Shown here: positions 47,917 through 59,114 of the stretch, piece after piece
Position numbering within the stretch: position 1 is the first letter of the stretch
Layout of the letters: each line of letters begins with the position of its first letter
From: Chitinophagaceae bacterium
GTDB lineage: Bacteria; Bacteroidota; Bacteroidia; Chitinophagales; Chitinophagaceae
DNA length: 64,000 nt
Direction of reading: 5' to 3'
NCBI GenBank assembly: GCA_016721085.1
Contig: JADKJI010000013.1
Span: forward strand, 91,153 to 155,152
Translations under genes and position numbers: made by a program
The notes under the pieces: model-generated
Database searches by the model: none
What the model was told of the DNA's origin: nothing
Seen by the model: only the letters and a program-made list of their open reading frames with translations

Positions 47917-48849
47917 TCACATTTTCAAATTTTCATTTTCCATTAATTTCCCTTTGTACACCTCCGCAATCCCTTCCCTCAACCCAATCTTCGCCTTCCA
48001 TCCCATTCCATTAATCTTCGAAACATCCATGAGTTTACGGGGAGTGCCATCGGGTTTTAAACTGTCGAAAACGATTTCGCCGGTGTAGCCTACTATTTCT
48101 TTTACGAGTTCGGCTAGTTCTTTTATACTAACATCTTCACCGCATCCTATGTTCACTAAACCAGGATCATTATATTCCTGGAGAAGGAAGTAACAGGCAT
48201 CTGCGAGATCGCTGGTATGAAGGAACTCTCGTTTTGGTGTACCCGAGCCCCAAACAGTTACAGAAGGCGAGCCATTCAGCTTTCCTTCATGAAACTTTCT
48301 TATTAATGCGGGAAGCACATGTGAAGTGGTGAGGTCATAATTATCATTAGGACCATACAGGTTCGTGGGCATTGCAGAAATGAAGTTACAGCCATACTGA
48401 TCCCGGTAGGCATCACACATTTTGATACCAGCTATCTTGGCGATGGCATAAGGTTCATTGGTGTGTTCAAGTAAACCTGTAAGCAAATAATCTTCCTTCA
48501 TTGGCTGAGGTGCCATCTTAGGGTAGATACAGGAAGAACCCAGGAACAATAATTTCTTCACTCCGTTCATATATGCCGAGTGAATGATATTAGCTTCAAT
48601 CAGAAGGTTATCATAAATGAACTCCGCCCTGAAGGTATTATTCGCAACTATCCCTCCCACCCTTGCAGCTGCCAGCACCACATATTCCGGCTTCTCTTTG
48701 GCAAAAAAATCCGCCACCGCCTGCTGATTCCTTAAATCCAACTCAGCTGATGTCCGCAACAACAGATTGGTATGACCCTCCGCTTCAAGCTTTTTCTTTA
48801 TTGCTGAACCAACCATGCCGCGGTGACCGGCGATGAAGACTGAACCCAC
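47917..48849 (-). CDS. fcl: GDP-L-fucose synthase
   Basis: Converts GDP-4-keto-6-deoxy-mannose to GDP-L-fucose (epimerase and reductase). 310 residues. The NADP-binding motif is [11 protein letters not shown] (7-17), the catalytic Ser/Cys are in GSSCIYP (104-110), and the YxxxK pair is Y134/K138 (PYAIAKIAG). The start is GTG at 48849; a stop lies three codons... upstream in frame, so no longer form is possible, although homologues often have four or five more residues. It follows gmd by 195 bases and the two together make the GDP-fucose branch of the exopolysaccharide locus. The 172-base gap after it (47745-47916) is AT-rich with GAAAATTTG-like repeats and no gene. Confidence 0.95.
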   Translation of the reverse strand: MGSVFIAGHRGMVGSAIKKKLEAEGHTNLLLRTSAELDLRNQQAVADFFAKEKPEYVVLAAARVGGIVANNTFRAEFIYDNLLIEANIIHSAYMNGVKKLLFLGSSCIYPKMAPQPMKEDYLLTGLLEHTNEPYAIAKIAGIKMCDAYRDQYGCNFISAMPTNLYGPNDNYDLTTSHVLPALIRKFHEGKLNGSPSVTVWGSGTPKREFLHTSDLADACYFLLQEYNDPGLVNIGCGEDVSIKELAELVKEIVGYTGEIVFDSLKPDGTPRKLMDVSKINGMGWKAKIGLREGIAEVYKGKLMENENLKM

Positions 48850-48885
48850 TTTTCAACATTCTTGTTTACTAGTTCACGAATTTTA

Positions 48886-49050
48886 ATTGGAAATTTGAAA
48901 ATTTGGAAATTTGAAAATCAAACAGCCAGAGACCAATTAGAAGAAATTTGTAATTATTCAATTATATAATTTTCTTCAATACGGTTTCAAAAAGCTTAAT
49001 CTGGGAATTCGACCTGGATTTTCAAATTTTCAAATTCCCAAATTTCACAT
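48886..49050. repeat. AT-rich inverted-repeat element between gmd and fcl
   Basis: Arms at 48886-48919 and 49017-49050 are inverted copies built of TTTGAAAAT-like units of period about eight to nine. The right arm covers the last codons and stop of gmd. The centre (about 48920-49016) has no recognised feature. Similar arm sequence occurs at 32.22 and 47.9 kb. Confidence 0.6.
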
Positions 49051-50169
49051 TTCTAACTCAAACTGATTCTTTATCTCATACCCCGAATCCTTCAACAACT
49101 TCTCCCTCTTAAATATCTCAACATCCGATGCTACCATTTCAGCAACAAGCATTGGGAGATCGTACTTGGGTATCCATCCTAATTGGGTGTTGGCCTTGGT
49201 AGCGTCACCTATCAGCAGGTCAACTTCTGTGGGACGGTAATATCTTGGATCAACAGCTACAACTTCCTTTCCGATGGGGAGTTGATAATCGGGATTGCTG
49301 CAGGCAGTTATATAGCCCTTTTCTTTTTCTTCAGTTCCTTTGAACTCAACGGTTACTCCTACTTCTGCAAAAGCCATCTTTATAAAATCACGCACAGTAG
49401 TTGTAACTCCTGTGGCAATTACATAATCTTCCGCTACTTCCTGTTGAAGAATCAGCCACATAGCTTCAATATAGTCTTTGGCATGTCCCCAGTCGCGCTT
49501 GGCGTCGAGGTTACCGAGATAAATTGTGTCTTGCATACCAAGAGATATCTTGGCTACACCACGCGTAATCTTACGGGTTACAAATGTTTCACCTCTCAAA
49601 GGTGATTCATGGTTGAACAAGATACCATTGGCAGCGAACATACCGTAGGCTTCCCTATAGTTAACGGTGATCCAATAGCCATACAGTTTTGCAACAGCAT
49701 AAGGACTACGTGGATAAAACGGCGTGGTTTCAGATTGAGGAACAGCTTGTACCAGTCCATATAACTCTGAAGTAGAGGCCTGATATACTTTTGTCTTTTT
49801 GGTGAGACCGAGCAATCTTACAGCTTCGAGTATACGAAGAGTACCGATACCATCGGCATTGGCGGTGTATTCTGGAGTTTCAAAGCTCACATGCACATGG
49901 CTCATGGCTGCCAGGTTATAGATTTCATCGGGCTGTACTTCCTGGATGATACGAATAAGGTTGGTGGAATCGGTCAAATCTCCATAATGCAATTTGAATT
50001 TCACTCCTTTTTCATGAGGATCCATATACAGGCTATCGATCCTGTCGGTATTGAATAAGGAACTACGGCGCTTTATTCCATGCACTTCATACCCTTTCTT
50101 TAAGAGGAAGTCGCTGAGATACGCACCATCCTGACCGGTTACACCGGTTACTAGAGCCACTTTAGACAT
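49045..50169 (-). CDS. gmd: GDP-mannose 4,6-dehydratase
   Basis: First step from GDP-mannose to GDP-fucose, NADP-dependent. From ATG at 50169 ([23 protein letters not shown]) the protein has 374 residues, the standard length; a longer frame to 50253 adds repeat-derived sequence and was rejected. The motifs are GVTGQDG, the family's [15 protein letters not shown] loop, STSELYG with the catalytic Thr/Glu, and [23 protein letters not shown] is characteristic of GMD. It pairs with fcl downstream. A second GMD-like gene lies at 59.1-60.1 kb. Confidence 0.96.
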   Translation of the reverse strand: MSKVALVTGVTGQDGAYLSDFLLKKGYEVHGIKRRSSLFNTDRIDSLYMDPHEKGVKFKLHYGDLTDSTNLIRIIQEVQPDEIYNLAAMSHVHVSFETPEYTANADGIGTLRILEAVRLLGLTKKTKVYQASTSELYGLVQAVPQSETTPFYPRSPYAVAKLYGYWITVNYREAYGMFAANGILFNHESPLRGETFVTRKITRGVAKISLGMQDTIYLGNLDAKRDWGHAKDYIEAMWLILQQEVAEDYVIATGVTTTVRDFIKMAFAEVGVTVEFKGTEEKEKGYITACSNPDYQLPIGKEVVAVDPRYYRPTEVDLLIGDATKANTQLGWIPKYDLPMLVAEMVASDVEIFKREKLLKDSGYEIKNQFELEM

Positions 50170-50284
50170 GTTTCTTATTTTTATGTTTTTTTTCACGCAA
50201 AGGCGCGAAGGAATGTTTCTAATTTGGAGAACCCTGAAAAATTTAAGGCGCAACGAGTCACTCCGCGAAGACTCTCTATTCTTT

Positions 50285-51139
50285 CTATCCGCAGAGACGC
50301 GGAGACGCAGGGGGCAATCCTCCGCGTCTCTGCGTCTCTGCGGTTATTGTATTTCCTATGGAACCTCTTGAACTATTTAAACCTTTGGAACCTACTTTAA
50401 GAAAGTACTGTCCCACCTTCCTCGCTGGTTTCAAAAACAACGTAAAAGGATTGGGTCTTAACCCATTCAAACGCCAGGCCCAATAATCTTCTTGATTGGC
50501 TTTAAGGCGTTGTTTGATGGAAGCATTGCTGGCACCACCGGTACGCATCTTAACCAAGACTTCTGGAACGTAAGCAGCTTTGATCTTATTCTTTAATAAG
50601 AAACGAAGAATGATTTCGTAATCAGCTGCTGTCTTCAACTCCAGATTAAATAGACCTAGTCTGTCATACACACTTTTCCTCACAAAGAAAGATGGATGTG
50701 GTGGCATCCATCCATAATAAAAACTTCTTTTGGTATAGGTTCCTGCCTTCCAGGTACGAACAATCTTATTCAGGTTTACAGGGTCTACATATTGCAGATC
50801 ACCATATACCGCTTCTACTTCTGGATTCTGGAACTGCTCCATCACTTTCTCCAACACCTTATCATGGATATAGAGATCGTCTGAATTAAGGATGCCAACA
50901 ACTTCTCCTGTAGTGAGTCCGATACCTTTGTTCATAGCATCATAGATACCTTTATCTTTTCCGCTTACAGTTTTACTTACATGCGGATATTGCGCTACCA
51001 GTTCAAGCGTATTATCTTTCGACACCCCATCCACAATGATATGTTCTATATCTGGATAGGTTTGTCTTGCTATACTTTCAAGGGTGTCCTTTACAGTAGC
51101 AGAACTATTGTAGGTAGCAGTTACAATGGAAATCTTCAT
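50285..51139 (-). CDS. Family 2 glycosyltransferase, C-terminus encoded by a repeat
   Basis: 284 codons. The GT-A nucleotide-sugar fold starts [20 protein letters not shown], with the metal-binding motif NSDD (D87/D88) and the acceptor-side [10 protein letters not shown], typical of WcaA-like capsule transferases. The protein probably ends functionally near residue 260. The final 20 residues, TAETQRRGG...RLCG, are coded by the GAGACGC hairpin repeat (50289-50343), whose insertion has replaced or extended the natural terminus. It lies 4 bases after the carbamoyltransferase gene. Donor and acceptor sugars are unknown. Confidence 0.9.
   Translation of the reverse strand: MKISIVTATYNSSATVKDTLESIARQTYPDIEHIIVDGVSKDNTLELVAQYPHVSKTVSGKDKGIYDAMNKGIGLTTGEVVGILNSDDLYIHDKVLEKVMEQFQNPEVEAVYGDLQYVDPVNLNKIVRTWKAGTYTKRSFYYGWMPPHPSFFVRKSVYDRLGLFNLELKTAADYEIILRFLLKNKIKAAYVPEVLVKMRTGGASNASIKQRLKANQEDYWAWRLNGLRPNPFTLFLKPARKVGQYFLKVGSKGLNSSRGSIGNTITAETQRRGGLPPASPRLCG
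50289..50343. repeat. GAGACGC-type hairpin overlapping glycosyltransferase 3' end
   Basis: Two 22-base arms (50289-50310 and 50322-50343) beginning CCGCAGAGACGCGG and ending CTGCGTCTCTGCGG form a strong hairpin with an 11-base loop. The arms match the inner hairpins at 32.4 and 34.8 kb. It overlaps the last codons and stop of the upstream glycosyltransferase. Confidence 0.8.
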
Positions 51140-51143
51140 AGTA

Positions 51144-52877
51144 TTATCGGGTCGTAATCACACAATTCTCCAATACAAGCATATCCATATTGGTACGGAG
51201 ATAGCATTCTAATGCATCTTCCGGTGAATTTACAATCGGTTCGTTTTCGTTGAAAGATGTATTCAATAGAACAGGAACCCCTGTTTTCTTACGGAAGCTT
51301 TCAATAAGATTATAATAACGGGGTGTCACTACTTTATCTACAGATTGCAATCTGCCCGAACCATCAGCATGAACAACGGCTGGCAATACGGCATGTTTTT
51401 CTTTTTTAAATGGAAACACTTTCTCCATAAAAGGCACTTCATCTGTCACTTCAAAATACTCCCCAACGTATTCCTTTAATATTGATGGTGCAAATGGACG
51501 GAAACTTTCTCTTCTCTTGATTTTTGCATTCAACAGATCTTTTGCATCGCTTCTACGTGGGTCAGCTAAAATAGAACGTCCACCCAATGCCCTCGGACCA
51601 AATTCAGCTCTTCCATTAAACCATCCAACCACACCAGAATTAATCAATTGGTCGCTCACTCTATCGTACAAGGTATCATCATCCAAGCGTTCATATTTTA
51701 TATTGCGCGATTTCAGATAGGTTTCAATTTCATCGTTGGTGAATCTGGCTCCTGTATAGGCCGACCAGATAGCAGGCTGACGAGGTTGCTTCAATATGTG
51801 ATTGTACACATAAAGAGCTGCACCCATTGAAATACCGGCATCATGACCAGCAGATGGGATGTATACGTTGGTGAATGGTGTATTCCTTGTAATCTTTCCA
51901 TTAGCCACAGAGTTCTGTGCCACACCACCAGCAATACATACATTTTTAAGACCGGTACGTTTTTGCAAATGGGTAAGGATATGGAAAATCAATTCTTCGG
52001 TTATACGTTGTATAGAGGCAGCCATATCCTTATGATACTGACTCAACTCTTCCGATTTTTTGCGTTGAGGTCCTAATTTCTCCACCATGTATTCAGAGAA
52101 TAAAGGCGCTACTTTAGGGATATGATCGTCACCATAACCTACTATACCATGTTTGGCTGAACGGAAGTATTTTGAATTGAGAGAAAAGAGACCATCCTTT
52201 CCAAACAATATGATATCACGAAGCTTATCTACATATTGTGGAACTCCATATGGCGCCAATCCCATCACTTTATATTCATCGCCATAATGCGGGAATCCCA
52301 ACCATTGGGTAAGGGCTGTATAGAACAATCCAGCTGAATGCGGGAAATCCACCGAATCAAGCACTTCAATCTGATTGCCTCTGCCGATGCCGATCATGGT
52401 AGTACTGAAATCGCCCGAACCATCTATCGACAGCAAGGCTGCTTCCTCGAAAGGAGATGCAAAGAATGCAGATGCCAGGTGAGCACGGTGATGCTCTACC
52501 TGATGAATCTTATTTTTAAGGCTGCTTTTATAAACGTGGATATCGAGTGCTGCCAGCTCTTCTTCCAAAGAAGAAACTTTACGGGCATTTTTCACCCTGT
52601 CAAGAACGGCGTTCCATCCACCTCCTGGATTTTTCAACAGGAACATCATTTTCTTTTGCAACTTAGCCATGGGATCACGACCGATAGCGATATGATCCAC
52701 TTCATTGAGTGTGATACCTGCTTCCTGCAAACAGAATTGAACAGCCATAGACGGGAATCCCGCCCAGTGTTTCACTCTTCTGAAGCGTTCTTCTTCTGTA
52801 GCTGCTATCATCACTCCGTCTTTAAAAATAGCCGCGGATGAGTCGGCATGGTACGCGTTTAGTCCAAGGATATACAT
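51144..52877 (-). CDS. Carbamoyltransferase, NodU/CmcH family
   Basis: 577 residues, full length. The N-terminal Kae1-like domain begins YILGLNAYHADSSAAIF with H10 near the adenylate site. The HHxxH-type motif is H129-H130-R-A-H133, expected for the iron site. CIAGGVAQNSVANGKI and SAGHDAGISMGAALY follow, and the C-terminal domain starts near FNGRAEFGPRALGGRSILADPR. The family transfers a carbamoyl group from carbamoyl phosphate to a hydroxyl, as on Nod factors or antibiotics; here the likely acceptor is a sugar of the exopolysaccharide or its precursor. It is one base from the upstream glycosyltransferase and four from the downstream one, so firmly within the operon. Confidence 0.94.
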   Translation of the reverse strand: MYILGLNAYHADSSAAIFKDGVMIAATEEERFRRVKHWAGFPSMAVQFCLQEAGITLNEVDHIAIGRDPMAKLQKKMMFLLKNPGGGWNAVLDRVKNARKVSSLEEELAALDIHVYKSSLKNKIHQVEHHRAHLASAFFASPFEEAALLSIDGSGDFSTTMIGIGRGNQIEVLDSVDFPHSAGLFYTALTQWLGFPHYGDEYKVMGLAPYGVPQYVDKLRDIILFGKDGLFSLNSKYFRSAKHGIVGYGDDHIPKVAPLFSEYMVEKLGPQRKKSEELSQYHKDMAASIQRITEELIFHILTHLQKRTGLKNVCIAGGVAQNSVANGKITRNTPFTNVYIPSAGHDAGISMGAALYVYNHILKQPRQPAIWSAYTGARFTNDEIETYLKSRNIKYERLDDDTLYDRVSDQLINSGVVGWFNGRAEFGPRALGGRSILADPRRSDAKDLLNAKIKRRESFRPFAPSILKEYVGEYFEVTDEVPFMEKVFPFKKEKHAVLPAVVHADGSGRLQSVDKVVTPRYYNLIESFRKKTGVPVLLNTSFNENEPIVNSPEDALECYLRTNMDMLVLENCVITTR

Positions 52878-52878
52878 A

Positions 52879-54024
52879 TTAGCTGAATAAACTTTTATAT
52901 TGAATTTTTAATGCCTGATTGTCAATTGATGATTGTGCCAATTGTTTCGCCCCTTTACTCCACAAATCATACTCAACTTGATTCCAGTTCACTGCTTCCT
53001 GAATCTTTTCAGAAAACATTTCTGGTGCATCTAAAGGTAGTTCCCACCCAGCTTTTACAGGTGCCAGATTTTCCATGGCGTTTGGTCGCTTGATAAGAAC
53101 CGGTTTACCAAGAATAAGTGATTCGAAAATGGCATGCCCAAAGTTCTCTCCTTTTGTGGGTAAAACCAGAATATGTTGAGTTGCTAATAATTCCTGCAAC
53201 AGAGGAAATGCTAATTCACCAGCGCTTTTAACTGTAATTTCTGCAGGAATTTGCTCTATGATTTTTTTACACTCTTGCCAATATCCCTGATCTTCCATTG
53301 TACCTGCAATAGTGCAGGTTACCTGGCCTTTTACAGAAAGAAGTGCATTTAATAAATAGTCCAGATTCTTGATTGGATGAATTCGTCCAACAAAAATGAT
53401 GTTCAGCGAACCTTCCGACTTAGTAACCGGTAAAGGTTCCTTTTTCAAAGTTGTTGGGAATGACCTTACCAGTTCAATCGAATTATTCGGGTATCGCTTT
53501 TTTATATCATCAAATTCCGTTTGATCAGTAGCCTGGAATTTCAATTGCCGATGCAATCCCAATATTGAAAATATTGTCAAATATATTTTTTTCTTACCTG
53601 CCTTGAATTGAAGGGCCGATTGCTTCAGCATTCCTCTCGGTGCCATTATGAGTTTTGACTCAAGTGAGGCAAACCGCTTCATCAGCAATGGATATACAGC
53701 AAAGTACTTTGAGAAATAGCTATTAAGATAAATGAAATCCGGGTTTAGTTTATTTATAGTTGCCAGTATATTCCCCCAGCTTAAAAATTCCGGTGAGGCA
53801 TAAAATACCTTTACAGATGTTGAGGCATAATCCAACCATTTATCCGATTCAATGCCAGCAAGTGGTTTTGAATCATTCAAGTCCCTATCGCCTGTAAACA
53901 CAAACACCTCATACTCTTCCTTCATCTGCAAAGCGAAATTCACGCAAGACCTTACTGGGCCACCGGCTTTATAAGCGGGATCGAACCAGTCGGTGAAGAG
54001 AAGGATGGTTTTTTGCCAGGGTAT
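52879..54024 (-). CDS. GT4-type glycosyltransferase, start uncertain
   Basis: About 375 residues. The reading frame is open from the stop of the upstream gene and begins with KTILLFTDWFDPAYKAGGPVRSC, the typical N-terminus of EPS GT4 enzymes, but no ATG, GTG or TTG precedes it, so a base may be wrong or the start codon unusual. The next ATG in frame would drop this segment. The donor-side motif is NIIFVGRIHPIKNLDYLL, and the EX7E motif lies in TKGENFGHAIFESLILGKPVL. Inverting GT-B transferases of this type add sugars to lipid-linked repeats. One base separates it from the carbamoyltransferase. Sugar specificity is unknown. Confidence 0.85.
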   Translation of the reverse strand: MPWQKTILLFTDWFDPAYKAGGPVRSCVNFALQMKEEYEVFVFTGDRDLNDSKPLAGIESDKWLDYASTSVKVFYASPEFLSWGNILATINKLNPDFIYLNSYFSKYFAVYPLLMKRFASLESKLIMAPRGMLKQSALQFKAGKKKIYLTIFSILGLHRQLKFQATDQTEFDDIKKRYPNNSIELVRSFPTTLKKEPLPVTKSEGSLNIIFVGRIHPIKNLDYLLNALLSVKGQVTCTIAGTMEDQGYWQECKKIIEQIPAEITVKSAGELAFPLLQELLATQHILVLPTKGENFGHAIFESLILGKPVLIKRPNAMENLAPVKAGWELPLDAPEMFSEKIQEAVNWNQVEYDLWSKGAKQLAQSSIDNQALKIQYKSLFS

Positions 54025-56243
54025 TCAAATGTCTACTTTGAAAATTTCAAACCAGTCTGGCAAAGATTTTATTGTAACCCTTGAAATATAGATTCCAGAA
54101 ACATTTGCCGCTACCCCGCCCATATATTTTGGCGATTCATTTCTGCTCAATTCTGTCATCATTAAGATATAATCTTTATCATTAGCAACATTCAAAGAAA
54201 GATCATCTATTCCACGACCATCACCAGTACATTCAGGATCTTTTGAATTGAAACATTGGAAAGTCAATCCTGTTGTAAGCAATTTATAATTAGCCCCTTT
54301 TTTAATAAAATCAAGTGGCCGTTGTTTGTATTGGAAATTTATATTCCAGAGAAATAAATTCAGATCCTTGTTGTCAGGTTTTACCTGTAAGCCCCACGAG
54401 ATAAATATTCTGGCAATGCAATCGTCCTTTAAAATTTCCGATTGAAAATGTAACAGCTGAATCCATAGCTCTTGGAGCTACCATTGCTCCATCTACTAAT
54501 AGAGTGCCTTCGCCTTCCAGTTTTAACGGCGTTCTTTCTTCTCCTTCCCACCAACAGTCGCGCGCTGTTAGTGAAGCCTTGTTTAATAAAGTGGTCCCGG
54601 CAAACTGGCCACCCCAATAAGTTAGTTTATGGTTCCTTTTCTGCAGCCACCAAAGGGACCTGCATCAATATAATTACCGTCGGAGAAAAGCTATTGTTCT
54701 TTTCGATATAAGTATAATCAAGCTTATCTGCCCAGATGGATCGCTTGCATTGGGAGTATAACTGGTCAATCAAAACCTGAGAAGCGGGCTGGTCGATTCC
54801 AGTAAAGTGAATTGCGGGCATGGAAACCTTCATTCTCTTCATCACCTGCAACAGACAGATCTCTTATCCGGACCTGGGTTGGACCAGCAATTGTAATTAT
54901 AGGGAAGAGCCCTAAATGAACCCTTTACCTTTTTTAACACGGAAGCTTCTATCAGTCCTTCCCCTACTAATTGCATATCACTACCCGCTGGAATCTTCAA
55001 AGGTTTATCAATAAGAAATTCACCGTAAGGGAAATGTATTACTGGTTTATTTCCCTTTAAGCAAAGAGCCTCATCAATCAATTTTTGTATTGCTGTGGCA
55101 TTAGCACCAACCGGCACTTCAAAATTTCCTTGGTTGTTTATGATAAGAGGAACGGGATACGAAATTATTGTTGATGGAAAGTAGTTTATCAAATCCACAG
55201 CCTGGACCACTATAATTGAATATGAGATCATCACCCTTGAAACCTGCTGCGGCTTCAAAGTAGTTACCAGAAAGATCAAGATTTCCAAAATGCCTGTATA
55301 CGATGGCTGTTGTTTTAACGCCTATAACAACGTTATTTCTAAAATGCGTTTGAAAGGGCGCATGTATTAAAGGAATCTACCAGAAACTGATTGGCATTTT
55401 TCGAATAGCAACCTCTAACTGAAACATAATAGCCTCAATATTTACTATATCTGAAAGTTTGGAATTATAAAAATGTGATCTGAAAAGATGATAATTCCCG
55501 TGCTTATTTCTCAACCCTATCTCACAATTTACAAACCTGCAGTCCCAAACCCAATAATCCAATGCATTAAATCCCCTGATCACTATACCAATAGCACAAT
55601 TGAAAAAGGAGCATCTTCTTATGGTTATTTCAGAATCATTACTGCCAGTTCCATCTTCTCCCTGACCGCCATATGTTCCTCCAATAATACCATTCTGAAG
55701 TGCCCCTACAAATGAACAATCACTTACCTCAATATTCAATGAAGCGAAACTTCTTGTTTTACCATCATTCCACTTTTCCTTCCATTGTATAGCTACTCCT
55801 TTAATATTCTTCTTTCCAGCGGCATCCCATTTTATCCTGGATACTTTGAAGTAGGCCGAACCATTAGCCCAGAACATAGTATCATCATCCCCCCCAACCC
55901 ATTTAATGATTGTCTTTTCGGGGTCTTCTCCTATTATGTTGACCCCCATTTTACCTCTCAGGCTCAATGTTTTTGATATGCAATAAGTCCCTGCCGGCAA
56001 ATAAACGGTTACATAAGGATCCTTATCCTTATTGAAATTCATTAGAGTAACCGTTAATTCATCTAAAGCTTTTTCAAGTCCCTTTGTGTCGTCAGCAGAG
56101 CCATTTGCCTTTACGCCAAATCGTTGCTTAACATTTGCCCATCCAGCATATGGACCGTTAAATTCTTCAAATCCTGTCTTCTGTGCTTCAGCATAAAAGA
56201 TAGAAATCTGCAAAAAAACCAAAAGAGATAAAATCCTTCTCAT
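54025..56243 (-). CDS. Secreted right-handed beta-helix protein (pectate lyase superfamily), multiply frameshifted
   Basis: The locus makes about 739 residues if joined. The signal peptide is about 1-20 (LVFLQISIFYAEAQ). The first part reads KQRFGVKANGSADDTKGLEKALDEL and VYLPAGTYCISKTLSLRG, the pectate_lyase_3 start, followed by helix rungs (SDCSFVGALQNGIIGGTYGG, RRCSFFNCAIGIVIRGFN). Later frames contain PVIHFPYGEFLIDKPLKIPAGSDMQLVGEG, i.e. a second copy of the same start, so two beta-helix units may be present. Coding jumps frame near 55377, 55290, 54850, 54620 and 54290 at least. It starts at a TAATG overlap with asnB. It could trim or modify the exopolysaccharide; no catalytic residues are assigned. 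Confidence 0.7.
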
Positions 56244-58095
56244 TACATTTCATTTTTTTGCATCCAATAATCAAGAATTACAAAAAGCCAAACTTCCATC
56301 CAACGAACAGTAGGATCTCCTTTGAGGAAATTCTTCCAGGTTGCCTTCAGTGCATCTCCATGTATAAAATCTCTGTGGGAAATATTATTAATATGTTCTT
56401 CACAGAAATCTTTCAATTCTGTTTTTAGCCAGTATTCCCAGGAAAAGAAACCCTTTTTAGGCCTGTTTACAATTTCCTGGAGGCAAAAGGTCCCCCATGC
56501 TTTCGACAAGCAATTTTTTAGGACTATTACCCAATTTCCATTTATCAGGTATCTGTAAAATAAAACTTATCAGGTCATGATCAAAAAACGGCTCCCTTAT
56601 TTCAAGCGATACCGCCATACCCATTTGATCGGTATCGCGAAGTAATGTCTGTTGAGTATACCCCATATATTCAGCAATAGAAACCTGGCTTAGATATGGG
56701 AACCTATCTATAGAAGAAACTGCTTCTTTTAATTGAAGTTCGAGTGAAGTATCAAAACCTTTTTCACATTTAATCAGATGCGATAGGTGCGATTTTGGAA
56801 TAATCCTTCTGAATTCTGGATAGAAGCCTGCTATAGAATTTTCCTTTGCCGTAAGGATACTTCGCATTCTCTCAGCTCTGGCAGATTTACCTGAGGCAAG
56901 TACCGGCGCCATCATCCTCCGCAATACACCAGTACTATTCCAGAATGGAGCCAGTTTCTTTAATTTGAGATACTGACTAAAAAAGGGATATCCTGCAAAC
57001 AATTCATCACCTCCAACTCCCGACAACGCTACAATCAGTCCGCTTTTTTTTATGGCCTTCGAAACAACATATGTATTAATTCCATCACCACTGGGAGAAT
57101 CCATTGCATCTAAGCCTGCCCTCAGGTCATCAAGGAAAACTTTTGGATCCAATAATACCTGATTATGATTTGTATTGAATTTCTTAGCCACCATATTGGC
57201 ATATTCAGATTCGTCATAATCCTTTTCATTAAAGCCTATCGTGAATGTATTCGGCTTACCTTGTCCTGAAAGGGCCATCAATGCTACCACAGCACTTGAG
57301 TCAATTCCTCCAGATAAAAAGCGCCAATAGGCACATCACCAACCATTCTGCGTTGAACAGCGCTGGTCAGTAGACTAAATACCTTTTTCTGAATTTCTTT
57401 TTCATCATTAAAATCAAATTCTTCCCTGGTGTTAGTAATATCCCAATATAAACCCGCTTCAAAAGTAGTTGTTGAGATACGAATATATCCTCCAGGAGGA
57501 ACCTGGTTAACACCCTTTACTATTGTTTCTCCGGTGCCCATTGATTGGAAACTGAAGAAATCCAGAACAGCATTGTACGACATTTCATGCGGAACAAACC
57601 CACTTTTAAGAAGAGGCCTTATTTCAGATGAAAATACAAGCCTTGAGTTATCGGCATAGTAATAAAGCGGCTTAACGCCCATCCTGTCTCTCACCAATAA
57701 TAATTCCTGCTTTTGTGAATCCCATAAAGCAAATGCAAACATACCCTTCAAAGGTCCAGGCGCCATGCCATATTTTTCATAAGCGGCGAGCAAGGCCTCC
57801 GTATCACCATTAGTACGGAATGGATATCCACTACATTTCGACTTTACCTCAGCAAAATTGTATATCTCGCCGTTGAAAACTATTTGTATCGCCCTGCCGT
57901 ATCCGAAAAAGGCTGATTCGCTTCAACCGATAAGTCGATAATGGAAAGCCTTCTATGGCCTAATCCCACATTACCGTTACAAAAAACACCATCTGCATCT
58001 GGTCCCCTGTGTGGCATTGCATCTGTCATCCTTTTGATAGATGAAGATTCAACGGTGGATTTATCCTTGTTAAATATTCCAGCTATTCCGCACAT
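56243..58095 (-). CDS. asnB: Asparagine synthase (glutamine-hydrolysing), frameshifted
   Basis: About 618 residues joined. The N-terminal glutaminase has the nucleophile C2 (MCGIAGIFNKDKS) and GHRRLSIIDLS. The next frame gives VFNGEIYNFAEVK and VRDRMGVKPLYYY. The synthetase domain has the ATP P-loop FLSGGIDSSAVVAL, restored by one extra T near 57325, then ALSGVGGDELFAGYP and REPFFDHDLISF. The C-terminal piece LPPEIVNRPKKGF... is in another frame (56243-56509). At least three shifts break it, near 57885, 57325 and 56480. Paralogues in polysaccharide loci are often thought to amidate sugar acids rather than make asparagine; which applies here is not clear. It overlaps the GT4 gene (TGATG) and the beta-helix gene (TAATG). 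Confidence 0.85.
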
Positions 58096-59114
58096 CAGTT
58101 TTTCGAATAAATGGTTTTGTATAAATCAAAATACATAGAAGCGATCTTGTCAGGATTGAATCTTTTCACATTTTCAAATCCGGCTGCAACCATTCCGTTA
58201 CGATAATTAGAATCAGAAATAATTTTCTCAAAAGCAGTCCTTATGGAAGCTATATCCAAAGGGTCTACCAGAGCAGCGGCATTGCCAGCCACTTCTGGCA
58301 TGGAAAAAGCATCGCTGGTTACTACCGGGCGGCCTATTGCCTGTGCTTCCAGTATCGGCATTCCGAATCCTTCATAAGTAGAGGCCAGTGTAATGATATC
58401 GGCTTTTTCATACTTAACAATCATATCGGCATCACTTACTCCCCAGTTATACTCATACTCGATATTATATTTCTTTAACATGGCTTCATAGTCAGGATTA
58501 TGCTTCCCGATTATTTCCAAAACACAAGGGATTGTACTTAATGCTTCAATCAGTCTTGGTATATTTTTGTTTAGGCGCCGTGCCAATCTGTAATATTCTT
58601 GGCTTTACAGCATTGAAGATTTATCTTTCCTGACAAATTTATCTGAGATCGCCACAGGTATCACCACAATCTTATCCGGATCGCAGGCATGATGCTTCAA
58701 AATCTCGTTCTTGGTAGATGTGGAAATGGCGGTTATGAAACGGCTTCTCCTTTCAGGAATTACCAGCCAGAAAAGCTTCAGAATCTTATATTTTAGTCCG
58801 GAAGAAGTCTCCAGATGCACACAATCGAGGATAGTATGAATAGTTTTCTTTCTGCTTAAAAATAATCCGAGATAGTTAACATCTCCGGTAATATGATTTA
58901 CAGCAGACTGTTTATACCAGGCTTCCACGCAATTGTAAAGTCTTTTAAAAAGACCAGAACTCTCGTATTTTGAAAATACTACTACAGGCTCAATCTTTTC
59001 TTTCAGCCTCTCTCTGATATCATTGAAAATGAATTCAACACTATAATTTCCAACCGTACGCGGCTTTCTATGGAAAAAAACCACTTTGAACCTTTCCTTA
59101 TTGTACAGTGCCAT
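58095..59114 (-). CDS. GT4-type glycosyltransferase, frameshifted
   Basis: About 340 residues. It starts MALYNKERFKVVFFHRKPRTVGNYSVEF. The first frame continues to VVIPVAISDKFVRKDKSS, then shifts near 58612 (NAVKPRILQIGTAP) and again near 58575 (NKNIPRLIEALSTIPCVLEIIGK). The donor-binding half has DADMIVKYEKADIITLASTYEGFGMPILEAQAIGRPVVTS with the EX7E motif and ends at 58095. This is the retaining GT-B fold common in capsule loci. Its start overlaps the end of the upstream GMD-like gene by 17 bases and its stop overlaps the asnB start by one. Specificity is unknown. Confidence 0.82.

Noticed and set aside
50170..50253. Longer N-terminus for GDP-mannose dehydratase
   Set aside because: The extra 28 residues precede the standard [15 protein letters not shown] start and come from the intergenic region.
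32211..50400. Insertion sequences behind the nested inverted repeats
   Set aside because: No transposase or remnant was found, and clear target-site duplications are not visible; they are called repeats only.
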